DNA from: Prorocentrum cordatum
Lineage: Eukaryota; Sar; Dinophyceae; Prorocentrales; Prorocentraceae
Direction of reading: 5' to 3'
DNA length: 64,000 nucleotides
NCBI GenBank assembly: GCA_963575745.1
Contig: CAUYUJ010014765.1
Location: 113,501-177,500, forward strand
Shown piece after piece: positions 10,341-20,830 of the stretch. The notes under the pieces are model-generated. The model did not search any database. It was not told where the DNA came from and was given only the letters and a program-made list of their open reading frames with translations. Both the position numbers and the translations under genes were made by a program. Each line of letters opens with the position of its first letter. Position 1 is the stretch's first letter.

Positions 10341-11302
10341 GGCCCCCAGTAGCTGCCCATCCAAAGACGACTGCTGAATATGCTGAGGCTCGGGCCAGAC
10401 TCGGGTGCTACGTATGTGTTGGGAGGGCGGGTGGGAGTGAGCGAGACGGCTTGCGAGCGGGGAGGGGGTAACTTGACCCCTCCCCCTACCCCCTCCCCTG
10501 GACATGGAGGGGGGGGGGTCGCGAGGTGTCAGGGCGTCCAAAACGGCCTCGGCGAGGAAGCCAAATCATTGGTGATACTGGGGTTTTGGCCCCATTTTGG
10601 CTTCCTGAGAGGGGGGGGCCTAATTGAAGCTCCCCTCTTGTTTGGTCGATCTCCTCCAAGATGGCCCCAAGAAGCGCCCAGGAGGCCCTGAGGGGTCCCA
10701 AGATGGCCCCAAGATGGCCCCAAGAGGCCCCCAAGAGGCCCCCAGGAGGCCCCCAAGAGACCCCCAAGAGGCCCCAAGAGACCCCCCAGAGGCACCCAAG
10801 ATGCTCCAAGAGGCCTCGGCGAGAATGTCAAATCATTGATGTTACTAAGGTTTTAGCCACATGTTGGCCTCTTGGGGGGGGCACTGATTAAGATGACTCC
10901 AAGAGCGCCGGGGAGAGCCCGAAATAACCTCCAAGATGGCTCAAGATATCCCAAGATGTCTCAGAATGGCTTCCTCTATATGCTGCCCACTTCCCTGATC
11001 GAGGCAATTCCTCTGGGCATCGTTTCTGGATGGGCTGGAGGGGATTCGCGAAGCGTCAACAATTTACCTCGAAATCCTTAACGAAATTCTCCAGGACACT
11101 CTGGACCCACCCTATCATTTTCCGAGCGATCATGCATGGCACTTGCAGCGTTCGACCCAACAGGAGGGGTCAGCACGGGACCAGGATGCCGAGAGGGGCT
11201 GGCCATCGTCGGCAAGCGGCTTCGCGCAGTGGGGTGATCGGCTCGCTCGACCTGCCTCGGGGCGGGTGGCGCATATACACCACGTTGGCCACCGTGCCTC
11301 GG

Positions 11303-11303
<1 letters not shown>
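10341..11303 (+). repeat. Short CCAAGAGGCC array and unassigned flank
   Basis: Positions 10660-10830 are a degenerate 10-bp array (CCCAAGAGGC), part of the family at 38.5, 39.5, 41.4 and 56.6 kb. On each side lies a related block containing AAATCATTG and TTTTGGCC (about 10563-10600) or TTTTAGCC (about 10828-10870). The remainder to 11303 holds nothing I recognise. Confidence 0.65.
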
Positions 11304-11333
<30 letters not shown>

Positions 11334-11676
11334 ATCCTCCTCCTCCTCCTCCTCCTCCTCCTCCTCCTCCTCCTCCTCCTCCTCCTCCTCCTCCTCCTCC
11401 TCTCCTCCTCCTCCTCCTCCTCCTCCTCCTCCTCCTCCTCCTCCTCCTCCTCCTCCTCCTCCTCCTCCCTCCTCTCTCCTCCTCCTCCTCCTCCTCCTCC
11501 TCCTCCTCCTCCTCCTCCTCCCTCCCTCTCCTCCTCCTCCTCCTCCTCCTCCTCCTCCCTCCTCCTCCTCCTCCTCCTCCTCTCCTCCTCCTCCTCCTCC
11601 TCCTCCTCCTCCTCCTCCTCCTCCTCCTCCTCCTCCCCCTCCTCCTCCTCCTCCTCCTCCTCATCCTCCTCCTCCT
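11304..11676 (+). repeat. (TCC)n tract
   Basis: About 370 bp of TCC repeats broken by occasional TCTCC or CCC. All frames are open, which yields spurious low-complexity open frames of 200-280 codons. Confidence 0.95.
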
Positions 11677-11759
11677 GACAAACAACTCCTCTCTGTCGCA
11701 TCCCCAGGCGTGCCAGGAGGGTTGGGAAGGGCGTTCTGCTTAAGATTGAAGCATGAAAA

Positions 11760-12020
11760 TTGTAACAGCCTCAAAGGTAGCGGGCGGATCATTTTCAAAA
11801 TGGCTCTCGCACTAACGCCGCACATATTCGTCTGTAAAGTTCACAACACTTCAAGGATGGAGGGCGGCCAGTTTTCGAAACGTGGCTCTCGCCTTTGCGC
11901 CCGCGCACATTCGTCTTACGTAACAGTTTGCAACACTTGTCAAGATGGAGGGCGGCCCGTTTTCAAAATGTGGTTCTCGCCTTAGCTCCACACACATTCG
12001 TCATAAAAGCTTGCAGCAGT
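11760..12020 (+). repeat. About 85-bp tandem array, block A
   Basis: Three degenerate units carry GAGGGCGG, TTTTCAAAATG and GGCTCTCGCCTTAGC, with starts about 80-88 bp apart (near 11780, 11860 and 11948). The same unit forms block B at 12680-13010. Confidence 0.8.
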
Positions 12021-12275
12021 TTCAAGGACTCGTCGGGTTGAAGTCCCAAGAATGGTGATCGATCACGATTCAGGACTATCAGGACGCAGCAGTCACGTTG
12101 ATTCGCGGAGTTGAAATGCCCAGGCATGGTGTTTGGCACGGTTAAGAATTATCACGCGGTTGTCCTTCAATGGGGCTAGTCCCGCAATGAAAACAAATTC
12201 CTGTAGGGACTTGTGAAGGGGAAACTCGAGGGAGGGTTTATGGCAACATCATTGGCGCGCCTTGGGTTTACACTG

Positions 12276-12412
12276 GTCCTCCTCCTCCTCCTCCTCCTCC
12301 TCCTCCTCCTCCGCCTCCATCCCTCCTCCACCATCCGTCCTCCTCCTCCTCCTCCTCATCCAACTCCATCCCTCCTCCGTCCTCCTTCTCCTCCTCCACC
12401 AACTCCCTGTTC
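12276..12412 (+). repeat. (TCC)n tract ending block A
   Basis: Interrupted TCC/TCA repeats begin right after TTTACACTGGTCC. The same junction recurs at 13322, where block B also runs into TCC repeats. Confidence 0.85.
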
Positions 12413-12679
12413 CTTTTCACGGCGAATCTTTTTCAAAACGGGGCTCTCGCCTGCACGGCAGACCCATCGGGCGCTGGTCTTCCAAGGGGGGAGCTTCACG
12501 CAGCAATAAGGAAGGCTGGTATGGTCGCCGCCGCATCTTGGGGGACCGTAGTCCTTGACAGCTCATTTTTCCTTATGAATAACTTTCCCCTGTCGCACTC
12601 CCAGGACAGTTTCTAGAGCGGGCCGGGCGTTTCGCCGAGACTTCTTCACCACTGATGACCCTGAAGCTTAAAAATCAGC

Positions 12680-13010
12680 AGCAGCTTCACAGATGGAGGG
12701 CGGGTCGCTTCCAAAACGTAGCTCTCGCCTGAGCGCCGCGCACGTTCATTTTAAAAATTACAACAGTTTCACGGATTGAGGGCGGGTCGTTTTCAAAATG
12801 TGGCTCTCGCCTTAGCACCGCGCACACTCATGTTTTACAAATTTGCAACACCTTCACGGATTGAGGGCGGGTGGTTTTCAAAATGTAGCTCTCGTCTTAG
12901 CGCCGCGCCGTTCGTTTTAGGAAGTTGCAAGAGCTTCACGGATTGAGGGCGGCTCCTTTTTCAAAATGTGACTGCCGCCTCAGCGCCACGCATGTTCTTG
13001 CCAGAAAATG
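12680..13010 (+). repeat. About 83-bp tandem array, block B
   Basis: Four units of the block A repeat, with GAGGGCGG at 12696, 12778, 12863 and 12945. Downstream, sequence resembling 12040-12270 (GTTGATTCGCGG, TTGAAGTTCCAAGAATG, TTTACACTGGTCC) follows at 13090-13335, so the whole 11.76-12.30 kb block is duplicated about 1,054 bp away. Confidence 0.8.
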
Positions 13011-13330
13011 GCAAGACGTTCGCAGATTCCTTTGGTCAACGTACCGGAAATGGCGATTTGGAGAAAATCTGGATTAAACGGGTGCAACAATTATGTTGAT
13101 TCGCGGTGTTGAAGTTCCAAGAATGACGTTCTGGCACGATTCAGGACCGTGACGAAGCAACAGTCATCAGGTTGATCCGTGGCGTTGGAGTCCCGAGAAT
13201 AATGCTTTGGCATGCTTCAGGATCTTCAAACGGTTGTTTTCAAACGAGGTAGTTCCCTCAATGGAAACTTGCAAGGAGCTCGGAGGAGAGAGCTATTCCA
13301 ACATCGTTGATGACTCGTGTGTTTACACTG

Positions 13331-13590
13331 GTCCTCCTCCTCCTGCTCATCCTACTCCTCCTGCTCATCCTCTCTCCTCCTCCTCCTCCTCCTCCTCCTC
13401 CTCCTCCTCCTCCTCCTCCTCCTCCTCCTCCTCCTCCTCCTCATCCACCTCATCGTCCACCTCCTCGTCCTCCTCCTCCTCCTCCTCCTCTGCCTCCTCT
13501 GGCCGACTCCTGCTCCTGTCCTGCTCCTGCTCTTGCTCCTGTTCCTCCTGCTCCTCCTCATCCTCCTCCTCCTTCTTCTTCTTCTCCCAT
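13331..13590 (+). repeat. (TCC)n tract ending block B
   Basis: TCC repeats with CTG, CAT and TTC interruptions. Open frames across it are low-complexity Pro, Ser or Leu runs. Confidence 0.9.
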
Positions 13591-13763
13591 CCCTGAGGGG
13601 GCAGTCCCCTGCGGAGTCCTCCCTTGCATACCCCCCGTGCTCCAAGTCCATGTGCGGGCCCACCGCCAGGCGGACACTATGGAGATGTCCGAGACCGCGA
13701 CCTCGCCAGCGCGCCCGCGCCAGATGGCCGCCGCCTGGCGGCAGCACCTTCAGCCCAGCGCCT

Positions 13764-14276
13764 TCAGGGCCCTCCCTCGCGGTGCGGGGGCGCACCACAA
13801 GAGAGGAGGGTGCCTTCGACCAGCTCCCATGCAGCATCCTCGTCCGACGGCTCCTCTGGGTAGCGCTCGGGGGGCACAAGCATGGCCACGAGCATTGGAT
13901 CCGACGGCCACTGCATGGAACCCCCTCCGCTCAACGCAGGCTGCGCCTCCAGGAAGGCCTCGCCCAGCAACTCGAGGAAGGGCCGAGAAAGGACCCAGTT
14001 GCTCGCCTCGAGCGCCGTTGCAGGCCTCGCCACCAGGCCGCGCTGACGCATGGCCACCGAGAGGTGCGGGCAGTGCACGGCCAGGACCTGGCCGAAGGAC
14101 GGCTGCGAGCCTCCGAAGTCGGCCACATCGAAAGTAGTCGAAGTGGCCTCTGGGAGGGCCGCGAGCGCCTCCACTGACTCCAGCTGCCAGATCGTCGCCG
14201 CACGATTTGCCACGCAAGCATGGCGCACCAATATTCCAGCCGCTCCCACCGCCGCTGCCGCGGCCAGGAAGAGCAT
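13764..14276 (-). CDS. Unrecognised ORF with N-terminal hydrophobic segment
   Basis: I do not recognise this protein. The first ATG is at 14274-14276 and gives 170 residues; the frame is open upstream to 14519, just after a TGA, so a longer product or an exon is possible. The ATG-initiated form begins MLFLAAAAAVGAAGILV, which reads as a signal peptide or membrane anchor, then has ordinary mixed composition (TIWQLESVEALAALPEATST; FGQVLAVHCPHLSVAMRQRG) and ends in an acidic Pro-rich tail. It lies downstream of the element 2 RT on the same strand and could be a host exon or retroelement 3' sequence. Shadow frames are also open in this GC-rich stretch, so confidence is modest. Confidence 0.35.
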   Translation of the reverse strand: MLFLAAAAAVGAAGILVRHACVANRAATIWQLESVEALAALPEATSTTFDVADFGGSQPSFGQVLAVHCPHLSVAMRQRGLVARPATALEASNWVLSRPFLELLGEAFLEAQPALSGGGSMQWPSDPMLVAMLVPPERYPEEPSDEDAAWELVEGTLLSCGAPPHREGGP

Positions 14277-14519
14277 GCCAGCCCTGATGCTACCACTCTC
14301 CTTGCGCAGCTCTTCACCCAGAACCTGTTCCACAGATCTGCGCCCCACACTTGCTCGCGAGGGCGCACAGGCGAGCTCTGCGAGCCAAGAATGTTCACCA
14401 TCGCTGTCCACGATGATGTCGGCTGTGTGACAAGAACTCCCAGAATGGCACCTGTCTGAATCCTTGTAGTGATATTGTCTAAGAACGTTGAATCTTCCAG
14501 CTTCAAGATCATTGATGGT

Positions 14520-14555
14520 TCACTGCAACCGATATACAAAACAACACAGTTGGGG

Positions 14556-14622
<67 letters not shown>

Positions 14623-16619
14623 GTGGCGCAACCCATAATACTACTGAAGTCGTCGTCAGCTCTGGGTCCCCAGCCGAGATGCAACACATACGATTGCCGA
14701 TGGGCGCGCTCTGCGGGTGCTGGAGGCAGCGCTGGGTCTGATACCCACTCCACACACGGGGGCGTCGGGCGCTCGTCAACGACAGCAGCCTGCCTTCTGC
14801 CAGGTAAAGCTGGTCGCGATGGCGCAGTCGCCCGCAGCACGCGAGTGCGTTTGTCCGCGGCCGTCTGCTGATCCAGACGCTGCCATGCTGCAACTGCCTC
14901 GTCGTCCAGGGGAGCAGTAGATGCCAAAATGTGGCCAAGACATGCTCCCGTCGGGCGCCTGAGATGCCTTAGCCACCCTGATCGATCAGAGAAGCTGGCA
15001 CCGCAACATAGGCAATCAACACCGTCTGCAAAGTGCGGCGCCATATCCTTTGGCTGGTGCACTCGAGTCCAGTGACCTCGATACCCAGCCACTGTTTGGA
15101 AAACATGATCGCACTCATAGCAAAAGAAACTTGTTCCTGAATGTCCATCATCGCCTCTTGAGATCAGACCAGGGCATGCCAGCAAAATCTTCCGCAACAT
15201 GAAAAAGTCCTTGTGCTGATCCATTCGCTGCGCTGAGAAACTCACCCAGGCTCTCCGCAAGCGCCTATGACAAACTCTCAGATCCTTCGCAACATATCTC
15301 ATCCAAGAGGCGATACCTGGAATACTCCTGGGGCAGTCGTCGGGAGCATCGTGACAGTACCTTTTGAGCCAGAGAAGGTCTTCCACCACAAGTGATGCCC
15401 ATGACGATGAAGTGCCTATCGTAGCATCCAGGATCAGACGCAATGTAGGAGATCCTGAATGCACCAGCCGAGCCACGTAGCGTAGCCGTCGAAAACGCAA
15501 TACATCACAAAACCCCATCCTGTTGGCAATGACCAATACTTCTGAATCTGTGGTACGACTGACGGCGAGCAAACTGTGCAATTTCTTGGTGTCCACTCGG
15601 TACCCTGATAGCAGCGCATGGTTCAACTTGGTCGTGCAAGATGCCGAAATCTTGTCCCATGTCTCCGCCTGAAAGAACAAATGCGTGCTGCACAGCGCGT
15701 CGATATACTTGAGCTTGTCCTTCATGGCGATCTCGTACTTGATAACAGATGCCCGTAAGGGCCTCAGTGACGCGGAATGCTTATTATTTCTCCTGGATAC
15801 CTCCTGTCCTGTGCTCACATCGCCAGTGTAGATGCCACCCACATGCTTGTAAGCCTGCTCAATCACGATGCGGTCGTTCGATGTGCTATCTAACGCAATG
15901 GCTGAGAACCTGGCCATGGACCGCTTCGCGTGCATGGAACCCTCGCCATTGTAGGAGATGACCGCGGCCGTCTTGCCCTTCCCGAAGTGAAGTTGAAAGC
16001 CTGATCCTAGCATGTGCTTCCTCACAATCCTGCCGAGCAACGATACTTGATCACGGACTGCTGTGGGATCGTAGCATGGGGAGCAAAAACCTGAATCATC
16101 AACGAAGGTGGAATCGGTGAACGTGTCGCTCCCCACTGTAAGACCCTGGGAGAAAACCTGCTCATATGCATCAAGACAATCTTTGGGGTCCATGGCAATA
16201 CCAGCCTGCTGCATTTCAAACTTTATTCCTCTCAGCGGCCGGGCGTACACTACATTGAAGAAGAAGTCTGCCAAGGGATTCCCAGCACGAGAGCTCCTTT
16301 GCGAGACAATCCACTGCGCATCCCCTGGCACCCTAAAGTGGGTGAGCCGATGGGCTTCGATCACTTGCGCAACCAAATGGGGGTCAACCCTGGAGTCCAC
16401 CAGTACTGGCGCAGCTAGAACCACCTCCAGCAGCGGGTGTGCCAGCGCAGGGGCATTGTCTAGGACTTGGTTGATGCACTTCTCGGTTCCCTTGAGCGGG
16501 ACCCCAGCCTGTCGCAACAACGAGTAGAATGCGGCAACCAAATCAACGAACAAGACTATTGCAATGAACTTCCTGGCCTTGGCAATGTGTCGGAAGACTC
16601 GCACCATCTGGGAAGCCAT
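14520..16619 (-). CDS. Element 2 ORF2, reverse transcriptase core with C-terminal zinc fingers
   Basis: This 699-codon open frame starts with an internal Met and is the palm and thumb of a LINE RT. Motif A is VLFVDLVAAFYSLLRQ (Asp26), the motif B region is SSRAGNPLADFFFN (residues 109-122), and motif C is FVDD at 172-175. After a thumb region there is a C2H2 finger (Cys500, Cys503, His516, His521) and a second C2HC-like finger (Cys536, Cys539, His552, Cys560), which in LINEs bind template RNA or target DNA. The fingers region of the same RT lies just upstream in another frame (16645-17300), so a frameshift is present near 16650. The last codons read through a T66 tract as 22 Phe before a TGA; the natural C-terminus probably lies before it. 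Confidence 0.85.
14556..14621 (+). repeat. Homopolymer A66 (T66 on the gene strand)
   Basis: Sixty-six uninterrupted A residues on the plus strand. On the minus strand, the strand of element 2, this is T66 followed by CCCCAACTGTG and, 30 nt later, TTGCAG. It is therefore not the poly(A) tail of element 2. It is either the tail of something inserted in plus orientation or a long polypyrimidine tract before an AG acceptor. Confidence 0.9.
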
Positions 16620-16644
16620 ACCAGCACAACGGCCCTTGATACCC

Positions 16645-17300
16645 CTAGTCCACCATGAGTAACTTGATGCAATCCGTCATAGCTGCTCGCAGAAACGCGT
16701 GGTGATGCTCGATAACGTCCGAGTTCAGCATGATCGAGCGGTACATCTCAGCCGTCATCCTGCCGCCCTTGCCCTTGTGGAGTCCGCATGCCAGTCCTGC
16801 TTTATGAATGGCCGCCTCCTGCACCAGAAGTCCAGTCTTCGCTGTAATAGCCAGGATATGCGGCAAGACAGCCTCAGGCGCAGCTTTGAGAACAGCATTC
16901 TGAACTAAATCATGGCCAGGTGCACAGTGGGCTTTGACACCCCGTATTCGGGTAGCGAGCCACGTCGGAAACGGAATAGCTGAAATAGACCGAGGGAAGC
17001 CAATTGCGTGGTCCAGAGTAAGCTGATTGTACTCAATTTGCAGGGCCGATGCTGTACACTCGTAGCCGTCCTCAAAGTGGGCAAAATGTCGCCTCAAAGT
17101 CTCAGCCCACTCCAGCTCGGAGGTGATGACTGAACCGTCTTGCTTGAATCGCTGAGGAAGGAGAGTGTGGTCGCACCGCTTTGCCTGCTTACCATTGAAC
17201 CGCAATAACCTCTGAAGCCAAACCCATTCATGGTGTCCGTCGTGTAGTATTGCCAATGCACCGATCTTCTTGGCGGTCTGCGTAAGAAAATATGTTCTAT
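16645..17300 (-). CDS. Element 2 ORF2, RT linker and fingers subdomain
   Basis: This frame carries the linker and first RT blocks. It reads YFLTQTAKKIGALAILHDG at the insertion boundary, then QRFKQDGSVITSELEWAETL and LRRHFAHFEDGYECT (typical of dinoflagellate LINE linkers), then HKGKGGRMTAEMYRSIML, the block where other RTs read KPxGGxRPI. It ends at a TAG (16645-16647). The RT continues in the -2 frame with GIKGRCAGMASQMVRVF, so one indel lies near 16650. Upstream, the open frame runs into the inserted element at 17301 and onward to 17454, but that part is not retrotransposon. Confidence 0.78.
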
Positions 17301-17989
17301 GATAGAACAGATTGCGGGGCCGGCTTGCGGGGGGGGTCGGGCGCGCGGGAGGCGGGCGGAAGCGTCGCCGGCGCCCCGCGCCCCCGGGGGGCTCCATGTA
17401 AGATTTCCTAGGCTGCGCCAAGCGCGCACGCGTTACTTGCCCGCGCGCTCGCATTCGCGCAAGCGCATCCTAAGAAACTATGATTTAAATTGGAACCTGG
17501 CGACAACGGGCATGGGGCGCCTGTCAAGGCTGCTTCTGGGAGCAATTGCTGCTGGCTCGACGCGCGCGATATGCATGTAACGACTTTTGGAAGACGGGCG
17601 CTGCGCCGTCCAATCCAACGCGGGAATGGCGCGGTTTGGGGCGCGCGGCCGTCGCGGCACACGGCGGTCGACGTGACCGCATGGGGCGCGCGATCAGCCG
17701 CGCGGTATTTGCGGGCCATTCGGCCGACGCTGCCGGGTCGCCCGCAAACAGCCCGCCAGGAATACGCAAATGCGCAATGCGCCAGCGCGCCGCCAGGATA
17801 TCGCCTTGAGAACAACCTGTTCACTCTGAACGCCGACTGCGCGCCTCGCTGAACCAGCGAAGTCGCGCGGCGCGCCCGCGCCGCGGACCCGCCGCAATGA
17901 ACTCGCGGGAAAAAAGGCCTCCCTCCATGGCTTCTGGCACCGATTATGGCCTACTTCCCCGTTCTGGCCAATTCTGGTTCCATCGCCGA

Positions 17990-18110
17990 TTCCTCCTTTG
18001 ATTCCGTATTGATCCCGTACTGATTCTGTTGATTCCGCCAGAATCAGGGGTCGCAGTTGTGCCGATTCTGTCTTGATTCTGTACTGATTCCGCACTGATT
18101 CCTTTGATTC
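17990..18110 (+). repeat. GATTC-rich tandem repeats inside the inserted element
   Basis: About ten degenerate units of 11-16 bp on the pattern GATTCTGTACTGATTCC. It is a low-GC island in the otherwise very GC-rich insertion. Confidence 0.75.
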
Positions 18111-18406
18111 CCGTGTGCCCCGGGGGCCATCAGGCCGCGGCCCGAGCTCCCGCCTCGGCGGCATGGTTTTTCCAGGAGCGCGGAAGAGCTTTGAGGGGGA
18201 GGGGAGCGGGGGGGGAGGCGGTGCGATTTTTGGGGCGCATCGGGCGGCCGAACCGCAGATTTCCGTGCCCAGTGCGCACGCCCAACATGGCAGGCGCGGG
18301 CGCGCGCGCGAGTTCTCGACCGTCGGCGCATCTGTAAGTTCATACCCCGCCCCGCGCGCGGGAATGGAAACTTGCGTTGCGGTTTCCCATTGGACGCGCG
18401 GCCGTC

Positions 18407-18454
18407 GCCCCCCATGCTGCTCAGCGCGCTAAGCGCGCGAGCAGCATGGGGGGC
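18407..18454. repeat. 48-bp hairpin inside the inserted element
   Basis: Arms GCCCCCCATGCTGCTC (18407-18422) and its exact complement (18439-18454) enclose a 16-nt, itself partly palindromic, loop (AGCGCGCTAAGCGCGC). Confidence 0.85.
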
Positions 18455-18820
18455 TTTGCGTTCTCGCATGAGGAGTGCGCGGGACCGAACCGAACGGTCG
18501 GCGGCGCCCGCTCCTGCGCCGCGCGCGAGGCCATCGCGTCAGCGCGGGGGGCTACAAGGGCCTGGGCCGTCGCCCTGGGGCGCGGGCACAGCGCGAGGCC
18601 CGCGCGGGTCTCTCGCGCCGAACATGCGCAACAAGGTCGGCCCGCCCGCCGGCTGGCGCTCGTGGGCGACGCGACGCTGGCGCCGACTGAGAGGCCGACT
18701 GGGCCCGGAGGATTCCTGAAAGTCCCGGGAAGGGGCGGCGGGCCGCGATGGAATCGGCGCGGTCGTTGGCGCCCCCTCCGCGCCCGCCCCCCCCTGCAAG
18801 CCGACTCCTCCTAGTTCTAT

Positions 18821-20396
18821 CTCTGTTAAGACAACAGGTAAGTGTTCCAGCAGTTGAGTCCATAAAGCATCTGGCAGCAGCAAGCATTTTTTCGATTGTG
18901 AACTCTTCGGCCTGAAACAGGTCACATGCCATGGCTAGCTGGCGCATAGGGCCTTCCCAGGGACACTGGGAGGACTCACCAGGGCCCCGACTTGCGCATG
19001 TGAATGTGTCCAGCTGCCTTGGCAGAAGCCTGGCCAAGAGAAAAATAGGTTCCCATGAATGTCTAAATACCGCTTGCTGCGCGCGCCGTACATACCTCCG
19101 TAGTCTGATAAGCGCCATAGTGCCTGTCTTAACGTAAGGCTTCCTAGGAGAGAAACGGTCCTCGGCAAATAGCTCGGCTGTGAGCTGGTTGATCTTGCAG
19201 TTGAAATCGTCGACCTGCTGATTGACGTCCGTAGCCCACGGCGCCACTGGCATCTCTAGAATAGCTTGTCGGAATTTGTTCTGTCTGATAGGATCCGCGA
19301 ATTTCTGCCTGTCAAGCTGCTTTCTCCCTGCTTCGGGTGGTGAGTAATATTTGGCAGCCGCGATGGTGACAACAACTGGCCAGTGGCCAGGAGATTTGCC
19401 ACCAAGGTCCAAGTCCGTCATCACATAGCAGCTCTTCGCGCAAGCGTGGATGCTGTCCTGCAGCAAGATGTAGTCCAGGCGATGTAGTGTTCCACACTTT
19501 GCTCGAAAAGTTTCAGGATGCTCATGGGGGAGGAACGCGTTCGTGATCACCATGCTGCACTGCTTGGCAATCCCCTGGAGCTCGAGCCCATTGAAGTCGA
19601 GTGAGTCAGTTGGCCCAATGCATCCTGGAACATCTGTGACATCGCTGCCCATGCGAGCGTTCGCATCTGCCATAATAATAGTCGGTGGGTGCTGGCCCAA
19701 AACAGCTCGTACATCTTGCCACCATTTACGAACATGCTGAGGCGGGTCCATGGTCCCACGTTTGTGATGAGGAGCATGGATAACTGCCACTGTGTGAACC
19801 ATCATGGGCGCATGTATCTGCACGAGAAGAAATCTTTCGACTGCATGTATAACGTGAACGTGCTTGGTCATCAGCTTTAGCGGCCCCTTCTTCCCGCGTG
19901 CATAACCAAGCTCGAGGTTGACCAGGAGTGTACACCCCAGCCCTTTAGAGGCCGAGCCTGTATTGACAACCAGGAAACCATCGGACTCAAACTTACCAAC
20001 AGGGTGTAATGTCTCCTGGATGCCAGCCAATAGCACAGAATCATCTTTGAGCTGTAGCCGAAGATGTCTTGCACGAGCTCTGCGCCCCTCCTGTCGGGCA
20101 AAGGTGTGAACCGATTTGTCGAGACCTTCACTGTCATCACCAGAGCATATCGTAACATTGTTAAAGGTCGCTATATTATAGTTAATTCGAGTAGGTGCAC
20201 GCAGGACTGCAATTTCGCCTTCTCCATATTCGTCGGTCTGCAACAACTTCTGGTTGCGCACATCAAAGTGAAAACCATTTTCCCAGAAGCACGGATATGC
20301 TGATGTCGTCGGGTTCAAAAACCTTGTAAAATGCCACTCAGCATCTAACGTATACTTCAGTGCTTGACGTGGAACCTGCGGTAGATCTGGTGGCAC
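18821..20396 (-). CDS. Element 2 ORF2, AP-type endonuclease (EEP) domain
   Basis: This is the target-nicking nuclease of the LINE. The domain shows NYNIATFNNVTI (first Asn), VLLAGIQETLHP (catalytic Glu), PTIIMADANARMG (variant GDxNA), TLHRLDYILLQ (RLDYIL) and GHWPVVVTI (terminal His, usual SDHWPV), with normal spacing over about 270 residues, then a linker with FRQAILEMPVAPWA and RYVRRAQQAVFRH. No in-frame ATG starts the frame; the first codon available after the RNase H stop is GTG at 20396. The RNase H upstream is in the same frame, separated only by TAA at 20403-20405. The true frame ends at the insertion boundary (18820); the open frame beyond to 18552 is insertion sequence. Confidence 0.85.
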
Positions 20397-20402
20397 ATTG
20401 GA

Positions 20403-20830
20403 TTATTTAGTAAAGTGCATGGATATCGAGTCGACTGCTTCATTCCATGGGTAGTCCTGGTGACCTGGTTCCTGCACCACTGTTATTGGACGCACACGCT
20501 GCACGTCTCTGAGAACAGTGGCCGGCATCTTGTCCAACTCAGAAGCCAATCGCACACGACTCAAAGCTTTGTCGACCGCCGCCATGTTGTCGCAGATGAT
20601 GTACACCTGCTCATCGAAAGGCAACTGAAGAGAAAAGATAGCCACCCAGACAACACCCAAAAGTTCAACCTCGGTGCTGTGGGTCTGCTCGGCCACGTTG
20701 TCGAAGGAGTGAGATGTCGCCGCTCGTGCCGCCACATAGCCCTGACACGCAAACCTGCATGGCGTGGGCCAGCGCGAACGCCGCCAGCTCGGGAGACTTG
20801 GAGCGCAGAGAAGCATCTGTATAAACATGA
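20403..20830 (-). CDS. Element 2 RNase H domain, C-terminal two thirds
   Basis: RNase H degrades the RNA strand of RNA/DNA hybrids. This frame supplies the later catalytic blocks: THSTEVELLGVVWVAIFS (Glu), VYIICDNMAAVDKALS (second Asp) and QEPGHQDYPWNEAVDSI (His and last Asp). The first block, HHVYTDASLRSKSPELAAFALAHA, is just upstream in another frame, so one indel lies near 20740. It ends with TAA at 20403-20405, 7 nt before the EEP frame begins at 20396. Its position before EEP rather than after RT is unusual for a LINE. Confidence 0.78.

Larger units (their letters stand above)
17301..18813. mobile_element. 1,513-bp inverted-repeat element inserted in element 2
   Basis: A very GC-rich segment interrupts element 2 between EEP and RT. 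It is bounded on the plus strand by GTTCTAT at 17294-17300 and 18814-18820, a perfect 7-bp target-site duplication. Near the ends lie inverted repeats (GCCGGCTTGCGGGGGGGG at 17319-17336 against its imperfect complement at 18787-18805). Removing insertion plus one duplication (1,520 bp) joins LNRDR to TYFLTQTAKK and reconciles the EEP and RT frames. No transposase is recognisable, so it is a non-autonomous DNA element or an introner-like intron. It contains GATTC-rich tandem repeats (17990-18110) and a strong hairpin (18407-18454). Confidence 0.8.

Noticed and set aside
10588-10612. CCATTTTGGCTTCCTGAG, resembling the 3' part of DinoSL
   Set aside because: Only 11 bases match the leader, the upstream half is absent and no coding region follows; it belongs to the repeat also seen near 10850.
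14556-14621. A66 as the poly(A) tail of element 2
   Set aside because: The element lies on the minus strand, where the tract is T66; the polarity is wrong.
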